Source: Erinaceus europaeus (taxonomy: Eukaryota > Chordata > Mammalia > Eulipotyphla > Erinaceidae). Taken from it: DNA of 64,000 nucleotides. Where the stretch lies: positions 10,425,665-10,489,664 of the forward strand of contig NC_080164.1 in assembly GCF_950295315.1 (NCBI RefSeq). Direction: 5' to 3'. Shown piece by piece: positions 56,745 to 64,000 of this stretch (its first letter is position 1; every line of letters starts with the position of its first letter). Made by a program: the position numbers and the translations under genes. The notes beneath the pieces were generated by a model that worked only from the letters and a program-made list of their open reading frames with translations, was not told the DNA's origin and searched no databases.

Positions 56745-57130
56745 AGGATTTTCTCTCTCTCTCTCTCAGTGCTGCAGGCTAGATTTCCAAAATCCAGTCC
56801 AACAGGGCCACCATGTTCTTTCTAAAGGCTCCAAGGAAAAATCTGTTCCAGGTTCTCTTAGCTTTTGGTGCTGTGTTCTCTAAGGCTGGCATTCTCTAGC
56901 TGGGAGAAGCATTTTTCCCAATCTCCTCTTTCTCCATCGCATGGATTTCTGCCCGTGTGATCTTCTTATCTTTTCTTTGCACATTTCTGTCTCTGTGTCC
57001 CTTGTAAGAACCGGTTCATACTGGATATTACCACCCTGCTCCAAGATAATTTCATATGTAGATAGATGCTCATTATCAACAGCTATGCTGATTCTGGAGT
57101 TCCGGGAAAAATTCTTTAACACAGGATTCC
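56745..57130 (-). mobile_element. possible ancient repeat (reverse relation to 33.0-33.4 kb)
   Basis: tctctgtgtcccttgtaaga and the ttctctagctgggagaagca blocks recall an old placental repeat in reverse. Weak. Confidence 0.3.
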
Positions 57131-57132
57131 TA

Positions 57133-57300
57133 GGGGGCTGGAACACAGCATAATGGTTATGCAAAATCCTTCTAGTGCCTTACACTCCCATGTCTTTGGT
57201 TTAATCCCTGACACCACCGGAAGGATGAAGAAGGAGGGAGAAGAAGAGAAGTATAGAGGAAGGGAAAAGAGGAGAAGGAAAAGGCAGAGAAAAAGATATA
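57133..57300 (+). mobile_element. SINE-C with GA-rich tail
   Basis: ggggctggaacacagcataa-tggttatgcaaa followed by a purine-rich stretch. Confidence 0.7.
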
Positions 57301-58054
57301 GTAGTTGTTTTTTGTCTAGATACCTTCTGGTTTTAGCTGATCAATTGTTCCCACCTTGTTCCTGTGTTCATGATTCAGATATGGCATTCAAATATTATGA
57401 ATGATTAGGTATTTTTAATATCAGCACACACATTATCAGGACTTTCTTAGGACATCATTAACCATCAGAATGTACCCATTTTGTTTCCTCTGTGATCTTG
57501 AATCGACAGGGCATCCAAGGCCATATTCAAATATATTAAGACTCTTTCACAGTCAACAGATTATCTGAGGCTCACACAGTATCATTTTTCACTTCTTATT
57601 AATATTACAGAGAAAAACAACCTTCCTAATCTTGGAAAATCCCTCTTTGTAATCCAATACAAGGATCTGGATCTGATCTCCCTCACTCCTTGTCCCTGGC
57701 ATAGTTCTTGAATCCAAGTCCACAGACTTTGTGCATATCCTCAAGTATTAGACTTCACACAAGTTCCATCCAAGAAAAACTTAGTATTCTACCAGTTGAT
57801 GTTGGGTCTCCCATCCTCCAAATTTCACTGTAAGTTTTTTTTTCATGTTCTGGATTTGTTGAAATGTTTCAGATGAGCTGTTGATTAAAAGAGAAAGCTG
57901 CTATGATTTCTACCAGACCAAACATCACCTCCACTGCCAAAGACACATTTTGAAAACTGCTATAATTTAAAAAGATGAAGTGTGGAAATCAGAACAGAAA
58001 TTTTGCTTCAAAACACGGAAAAAAAAATTCCTACTAAATCCAAAAAAAATTCCT
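57301..58054. other. intergenic, no recognised feature
   Basis: Unique-looking. A short tandem duplication (ttcctactaaatc) lies at 58028-58063. Confidence 0.5.
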
Positions 58055-58231
58055 ACTAAATCCTACTGCAGCAGGCAGTGGGGAACCGTGTTGAGTGTAC
58101 GTGCCCCCATGCACAAAGACCCAGCTTCAAACCCTTTTCCCCCACCTATAAGGGGAAGCCTCACGAGTGGTGAGAAGTACTGCAGGTATCGCTGTCTCTT
58201 CCTCTCTCTATCCCTCTCCCTCTCAGTTTCT

Positions 58232-58523
58232 TCCTTTTTAAAAATTTATTTATTTATTTATTTATTTATTTTCCCCTTTTTGTTGCCCTTGTTTTTTTAA
58301 TTGTTATTGTTGTTGTTATTGATGTCGTTGTTAGATAGGACAGAGAGAAATGAAGAGAGGCAGGGAAGACAGAGAGGGGAAGAGAAGGACACTGCAGACC
58401 TGCTTCACCACCTGTGAAGCGACTTCCCTGCAGGTGGGGAGCCCCGGGTCCAACCGGATCCTTAAGCCGATCTTTGCGCTTCACGCCACGTGCACTTAAC
58501 CCGCAGCACTACTGCCCGACTCC
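58232..58523 (-). mobile_element. SINE-A inserted in the stack
   Basis: A reverse SINE-A with head actgcccgactccc. The flanking repeat cagtttctt[c/t]ctttt is at about 58217 and 58524. Confidence 0.9.
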
Positions 58524-58539
58524 CAGTTTCTTTCTTTTC

Positions 58540-59328
58540 TATTTTTATTTATAAAAAGGAATCATTGACAAAACCATAGGATAAGAGGGGTACAGCTCCA
58601 CACAATTCCCACCACCAGAACTCTGTATCCCATCCCCTCCCTTGAAAGCTTACCTATTCTTTATCCCTCTGGGAACATGGACCCAGGATCATTGTGGGAT
58701 GTAGAAGGTGGAAGGTCTGGCTTCTGTAATTGCTTCCCCATTGGACATGGGCGTTGGCAGGTCAATCCATACTCCCAGCCTGTCTCTCTCTTTCTTTAGT
58801 GGGTCAGGGCTCTCAGGAGGCAGGGTTTCAGGATACATTGGTGGGGTCATCTGCTCAGGGAAGTCCGGTTGGCATCATGGTATCATCTGGAACTTGGTGG
58901 CTAAAAAAGTTAAGATATAAAGCCAAACAAAATATTGACTAGTTATGAACCTAACGGCAAGAATATTGCAGATGAAGATTTGGGGTCTCTGTTTTAGAAA
59001 TAGCTAGTAGGTCTATTTTAGGTAGATTCCAAGGGGCCCATGACTTTACTAGTTTTTGCCTGAGCCTGACATCTAATATGCAGGTGGACCCAGGTTATTG
59101 TCTGGGGAAATGGTGTCATAGTTGGAAAAAGGACTAGAAAGCTGGATCAGGGAAGAGAGTAGCTCTCAAATATGGGAAAATTATATAAATATTGTTAACT
59201 GTAAACCCCATCGATTTGATCTGGGGCCCATATTCAGCACAGGAGCCTGTGTGACCTCTGCATCCCAGTAGGTCAGAGCTCACATTCTGTGGTCATGGCT
59301 AGGCACATTCCAGGCTGCACCAATTTCA
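58540..59328 (-). mobile_element. long-UTR L1 3' UTR inserted in the stack
   Basis: The usual reverse UTR block order from tttataaaaaggaatcattg to gctgcaccaatttcag. The flanks agtttctttctttt and agcttctttctttt form the target duplication with one mismatch. Confidence 0.88.
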
Positions 59329-59344
59329 GCTTCTTTCTTTTTAA

Positions 59345-59557
59345 AAATTGCTTTTAATTAAAAAAAAAACACTTTATTTATTTATTTATAAGACAGTGGG
59401 AAATTGAGAGGAGAAAGGAGATATATAGAATGTCAAACACAAACCTGCTTTATTATTGGTGGATATTTCTCCCTGCAGGTGGGAAGTGGAGGATTGAACC
59501 TCAGTCCTTGTACATTGTAATGTGTGTGCTCAACCAGCTGTGCTACCATTTGGCCCT
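59345..59557 (-). mobile_element. SINE-B inserted in the outer SINE
   Basis: A reverse copy. Its T-rich tail was the landing site for the L1 and SINE-A. The outer duplication is ccctctccctctcagtt at about 58207-58223 and 59555-59571. Confidence 0.87.
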
Positions 59558-59594
59558 CTCCCTCTCAGTTACTTTTTGTCCTGTTAAATTAAAG

Positions 59595-59642
<48 letters not shown>

Positions 59643-59937
59643 ACCACCAGAAGTAGTGGATTCATTATGTAGGAACCGAGTCCCAGCAATAACCCTAGTG
59701 GCAAGAAAAATAATTCATGATTTGTAAGATGTGAATTTTTTTTTAAACTTTCTCTTCCATTCATTTTCTAGCTCCATAGTTAATGCAATTTACACTGTGT
59801 AGGGTGTTTGCTAAGTCAGTGTTTGTGGAGTGGGAGAAGTCAATGAGTAGAGAGGATGTAAGGATACATTGGCAAAGCTCTTAGATTCGTAAAGGCTTAA
59901 ATGATGGTGTCAGACTATACAGTTAAAACAGATTCTT

Positions 59938-60064
59938 TTTTTCTTTTTTAAGCAGAGCACTGCTCAGCTCTGGTTTATGGTGGTGTGGGAGGACTGAACC
60001 TGGGACTTTGGAGCCTCAGGCATCAGAGTCTCTTTGCATAACCATTATGCTATCTGCCTCTGCC
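59938..60064 (-). mobile_element. SINE-C, complete
   Basis: A T-rich start, gcagagcactgctcagctct, then gcataaccattatgctatct. This is the best SINE-C of the window. Confidence 0.9.
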
Positions 60065-60900
60065 CTTCAACAGATTGTTAAAAAGGGGTGAAAGCCAGCA
60101 AAGTCTATTTCCCAGGGGAAAAAGCTATTGTCTTCACAGTTGATTGTAAATATTGTAGGAAAAATATGAGGCAGTTTAATTATTAAATTAAGTCTAAGAA
60201 TGTGGACAATCTGAGAACCAATGTGATGGATTTTACTGAAGGGGGCTTTGTACTTGGAAGCTACCTGATGTTTCTTGCGGAATCTCTATAGAAAATTTGA
60301 GACTCCCTTTTTAATGTTTTTTTTTTATTTGTTTATTCATTTCATGAGAGAGGGAGGACAGTGGGTACTGCACTGGAGACCATGTATACAACTCTTGTGT
60401 CTACTCATTTATTCTAGAAACTCAGTCTCTAGTGACGCTTCTTAGGAGATCATTAACTTTCAGAAGCTACCCATACTGCTCTCTGTGTGACCTGTAATTA
60501 ATAGGCCATACCATTTCACCGCAATCCCAATGACAAAAGACTCCAGCAGCCACAGAGAGATGGCAGAGGAAGAAAAGAAACTTTAGCCATCAAACTGACT
60601 TGCTTGAAATCAGATTAGATACGGGAGACATGGGTTGAAAGTTTAGATGATGAAACCACTAGTAGTTAGAGCACAGGTGAAACCACACAAATGAACGATA
60701 TCTTCCAAGAAGAATGAACAGAATAGAACAGAGCCAATTGCAAATCAATTGAGGGAGTAACAACGCTAGTTGTATGTGTGATTTGTAAAAGCAAGCCATT
60801 CTGTATATTATGACTTCTATTTCCACAGTCCTGGGAAAATTAATACTAGTGATGCAAAGGCTGACTTGGAGAAGCAGTTAGAATGTATGGCTCTAGCTCA
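60065..60900. other. intergenic, no recognised feature
   Basis: Unique-looking. Confidence 0.5.
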
Positions 60901-60904
60901 CCAA

Positions 60905-61250
60905 GTTGCACATGATTTCATCCTGACTTCCATGGGCAACGTGCCCCCCAAGTCTTACCTCTCCAGACCCCTCCCCCAGTAGCGAAAGATAGAAACAGGC
61001 TGGGGGGTATGGCCCCACCTGCCAATGTTCATATCCAGTAAAGAAGCAGTTGTAGAAGCCAGACCTCCCACCTTCTGCAGTCCATAAAGAATTTGGGTCC
61101 ATATTCCTAGAGGGATAAAGAATCGGGAAGCTTCCAATGGAGGGGATGGGACATGAAATTCTGATGGTGACAACTGTATGGAATTATACCCCTGTTATCT
61201 TACAACCTTGTTAATCATTATTAAATCACTATAAAAATTAAAAATAATGT
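60905..61250 (+). mobile_element. long-UTR L1 3' end
   Basis: The terminal UTR blocks (gtagaagccagacctcccac … gaattatacccctgttatc) are more diverged than in other copies. Confidence 0.82.
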
Positions 61251-61900
61251 ATGGCACTAGAGGAATGGGCAGAGAGAACTTTCCTTTTACTGAGCACCAA
61301 GTATTTGCCTACCCTAGACTGTCTCTACTTGTGGCTTCTCCTTTAAGAGAATAGAATGATGTCATCCACAGCTTTGCAAAGTTTAAAAGTCCATATGGTG
61401 ACCTCAGTTTTTGCAACATCTGCAACTCCCCTGCCTTCTCACTTACCCTCAATAGTTTTGTGTTTCATCTCCACTTTAAAAAGCCTGGGTGAAATAAAAT
61501 GACTTTGAACCTGGTACACACTTAACATTCTCTACCACCAAGAGAACTCACAGATAAACAGAAATCTTGTGGTACTTCTGGGCTCGTTGTATTTGTTCAT
61601 TTAGCTGACTGATGCATTATTTTCTAAGAGCCTGAGATATAGAACATTGAGAGAGAAGACATGACAACTCATGAGAAGCTCATCATGCATTTAAAATGTG
61701 TGTGTGTGTGTGTGTGTGTGTGCGCATGTGTGTAGAGACATGTATGTATGTTGATGCCTGTGTGTGAACACTCAGTTGGTTTTCCATTTTCACTTCTTCT
61801 TTTAAGATAGAATTAGGTGTGCGTTCTTCTGTGAAAATGGAAAACCATGGGCATCTCCACAAAAGAAGAGATGTAAACATAGAGATTTATGGGTTATATA
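61251..61900. other. intergenic; (TG)n at 61697-61722
   Basis: No gene is seen. Confidence 0.5.
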
Positions 61901-61917
61901 TTTTCTGTTCTTTTTTT

Positions 61918-62215
61918 ATTTTATTTTTTTAATTTTTTAAAAAAATTTATTTATTTATTTTCCTTTTGTTGCCCTTGTTGTTTATCATTGTTGTGGTTAT
62001 TGATGTCATTATTGTTGCATAGGGCAGAGAGAAGTGGAGAGAGGAGGGGAAGAGAGAGAAGGGGAGAGAAAGTTAGACACCTGCAGACCTGCTTCACAGT
62101 CTGTGAAGCGACTCCCCTGCAGGTGGGGAGCCGGGGGCTCGAACCGGGATCCTTACGCCGGTCCTTGTGCTTTGCGCCACGTGTGCTTAACCTGCTGTGC
62201 CACCACCTGACTCTC
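61918..62215 (-). mobile_element. SINE-A
   Basis: A reverse copy with an intact box (gctcgaaccgggatcc). The duplication ctgttcttttttt lies on both sides. Confidence 0.92.
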
Positions 62216-62239
62216 TGCTGTTCTTTTTTTTTAAATGGA

Positions 62240-62770
62240 GGGATAAATGGCTTAAAGGTAGACACTGGTATATATGTAAAATTTCTCATTTTTCCTCAAA
62301 ACCCTCTCACTCCCAGCCTAGGTTCTCTCCACCATCATGCACTAGGACCTGCAGGTCCCACCCATCCCAAAGTCCTTTACTTTGATATATAATACACCAA
62401 ACCACAAGTTCTACTTTGTATTTCCTCCTTCTGTGCTTATTTCTCAACTTCTGTATTTCTATTCATGAGTGAGATCATCCCATATTCATCTTTCTCTTTC
62501 TGACTTAACATGGTTCCTTCAAGCTCCATCTTGGATGGGTCGAAGAAGGTGAATTCATCATTATTAATAGCTGCATAATATTTCATTGTGTATATAGATC
62601 ACAGCTTACTCAGCCACTCATCTGTTGTTGGACCTAGACCTAGGTTGCTTCCAGGTTTGGTCTATTACAAATTGTGCTGCTATGAACATAAGCATACACA
62701 GATCTTTTTAGATGGGTGTGTTTGATTCCTTAGGATATAAGCCAAAGAGAGATTGTTGGGTTACAATAGT
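62240..62770 (-). mobile_element. L1 3' end
   Basis: The reverse short 3' UTR leads into the ORF2 C-terminus (gagtgagatcatcccatatt, then the TDEW and AKTW blocks in reverse). It is 5'-truncated at about 62770. Confidence 0.87.
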
Positions 62771-63437
62771 TGCTTTTTAAAAGTTTTTTTTTTTTGTTGT
62801 TGTTGTTGTTTCTAGGTTACATGAACAAATATCTAGAGATAGGAGAGGATCTGAGTGTGGACATTAAAAAAGTTAGGAGATTAAGGGGGTGATAGAGTGT
62901 TGAGAATCTAGTGCATTATGGTAGAGGAGAGCTTAAGTTGGTGTGGGAGTGGTATGCAGATACCTATCAGGAGGAGGTAAGAAATTGTACTCATGTAATC
63001 ATAGCTAATATATAAGTTGTTATTTCCTTACTGAAATGACAAAGAAAGAAAGAACAAAGTAGGAGATTAAGCCAGAGCAGCACCCCAGAAGGATCTGAAA
63101 TGAGACTGACGTGACTGGATGTGTGTTTTGGGCAGACCTCGCTGGCAGTTGCCATGGCTACTGGGTCAGCACCTGGAAAGACATCTTAGCAGAGCTTTAT
63201 TTCAAAATGCTTTCTTGTCTATCCCCCTCTTGGCCTTCAGAAGACTTCAGGAGAGCTGAGTTTTGCAGTTAAATTCCTTATATCAGAAGAGGTCCATTTT
63301 GAAGTCCGGCATTCACCAGTGGATTGAGCCATTTTCATGGCCTGTAGACCTAAGTATATCTGTGACTGCCTTTACAGCCTGCGGAGTGCAGAGGGAGCAA
63401 AGAGACTTGAGGCACTGGAGAAGATACAAAGGAAGCT
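62771..63437. other. intergenic, no recognised feature
   Basis: Apart from a (GTT)n run at 62796-62810, nothing is recognised. Confidence 0.5.
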
Positions 63438-63450
63438 GCTGAAGAAAGTA

Positions 63451-63632
63451 GTTCAGTGCACATGTGATAATGCTCAAGGACCTGGGTTCAAGGCCCCACT
63501 CCCTATCTGCAGCGGAAAAGCTTTGCGAGTGGTGAAGCAGAGTTGCAGGTGTCTCTCTCCTTCTCACCCCTTCCCTCTTGACGCCTGGCTATCTTTATTC
63601 AATAAATAAAGATAATACAAAAAAAAGACAAA
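63451..63632 (+). mobile_element. SINE-B, 5'-truncated
   Basis: Box ctgggttcaaggcc, body and AATAAATAAAGATA tail. The duplication agaaagtag is at about 63441-63450 and 63635-63643. Confidence 0.88.
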
Positions 63633-63643
63633 GAAAAGAAAGT

Positions 63644-64000
63644 AGCTTGAAGCTTTGCTCTAATTTGTAACTGCAAGTCTTCATGTATGATGAATCAAAT
63701 TTCTACCCAGCATTGTTAGATTTTTGATTCCTAAGACCCCATCTGTCCTCTAAAATGAATTTGCCTATGGGTCAACATGGGTCTTGGCTCCAGCCCTCAC
63801 CCCAGTTCCAGCAAAGGCAAATGAAAAGATCTCTTGACCCTGAGGAATTCAAAGGAGTGCCTCCACTTGGCAGTGTCTCTCACCAGGCTTGACTGCTAGT
63901 AAGTTTTGCTTTAGTACCTCTGTTAACACAGACAAATGATCATGCTATGGCATTCAAGAGGGATTTCCAAAGAACTCTTACAGCTTAATGCACTCTCTAA
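63644..64000. other. intergenic, no recognised feature
   Basis: Unique-looking DNA to the window end. Confidence 0.5.

Larger units (their letters stand above)
58055..59710 (+). mobile_element. SINE with 3' module carrying three stacked insertions
   Basis: The 5' half is at 58055-58225 (head, box, CT body to ccctctccctctcagtt). The second half is at 59541-59710: the body end, a (GA)n run at 59595-59640 and the 3' module (agtagtggattcattatgta). Both halves join at the duplicated ccctctccctctcagtt. Confidence 0.9.

Noticed and set aside
1..64000. CRISPR array, operon or bacterial-type system
   Set aside because: The spacing and sequence of repeats are those of retroelements and microsatellites. 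Intron-bearing gene structure and SINE/L1 content mark vertebrate nuclear DNA.

Overview
The window is mammalian nuclear DNA, almost certainly from an insectivore and most likely a hedgehog (Erinaceidae). The reasons are the very dense tRNA-derived SINEs of a type I associate with hedgehog, a lineage-specific L1 with an unusually long 3' UTR, and one clear vertebrate protein-coding exon. The species call rests on memory of these repeats and should be confirmed by alignment.

One gene is visible, on the minus strand: LDAH (lipid droplet associated hydrolase, C2orf43). Its CpG-island promoter and non-coding first exon lie near 23.46-24.0 kb, with a splice donor at 23788/23787. The first coding exon is at 10249-10404. 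Everything from 1 to 23.79 kb is therefore LDAH intron 2 and intron 1. Everything from about 24 kb to 64 kb is upstream intergenic DNA with no gene that I can support.

The rest is mobile DNA. Four SINE families are labelled here. SINE-A has a 'gggagtcgggcggtagcgcag' type head and a CAACAA-rich tail. SINE-B has a 'gggccaggtggtggcacacctgg' type head and an AATAAATAAAGATA tail. SINE-C has a 'cataatggttatgcaaagag' type head. SINE-D has a 'ggaggtggtgcagtggataaag' type head. Two L1 kinds occur: a short-UTR type (about 0.3 kb of 3' UTR) and a long-UTR type (about 1.3-1.7 kb). One degraded L1 with 5' UTR and ORF1 lies at 17.5-20.9 kb. Three solo LTRs with perfect 6-bp target duplications lie at 5.5, 9.1 and 20.1 kb. 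A partial minus-strand provirus (3' LTR plus an env transmembrane tail) lies at 47.3-49.2 kb and is itself cut by a twin-primed L1.

Three things stand out. At 37.5-40.8 kb there is a three-level retrotransposition nest: long-UTR L1 with 5' inversion, then a second L1, then a U13 snoRNA (SNORD13) retrocopy, each with its own target duplication. Around the LDAH promoter (22.96, 24.38 and 25.15 kb) there are three copies of a non-L1 LINE. Its reverse-transcriptase ORF stops directly against a (GAA)n tail, and one copy is only 20 nt long with a 14-bp target duplication. At 58.06-59.71 kb one SINE carries three stacked insertions.
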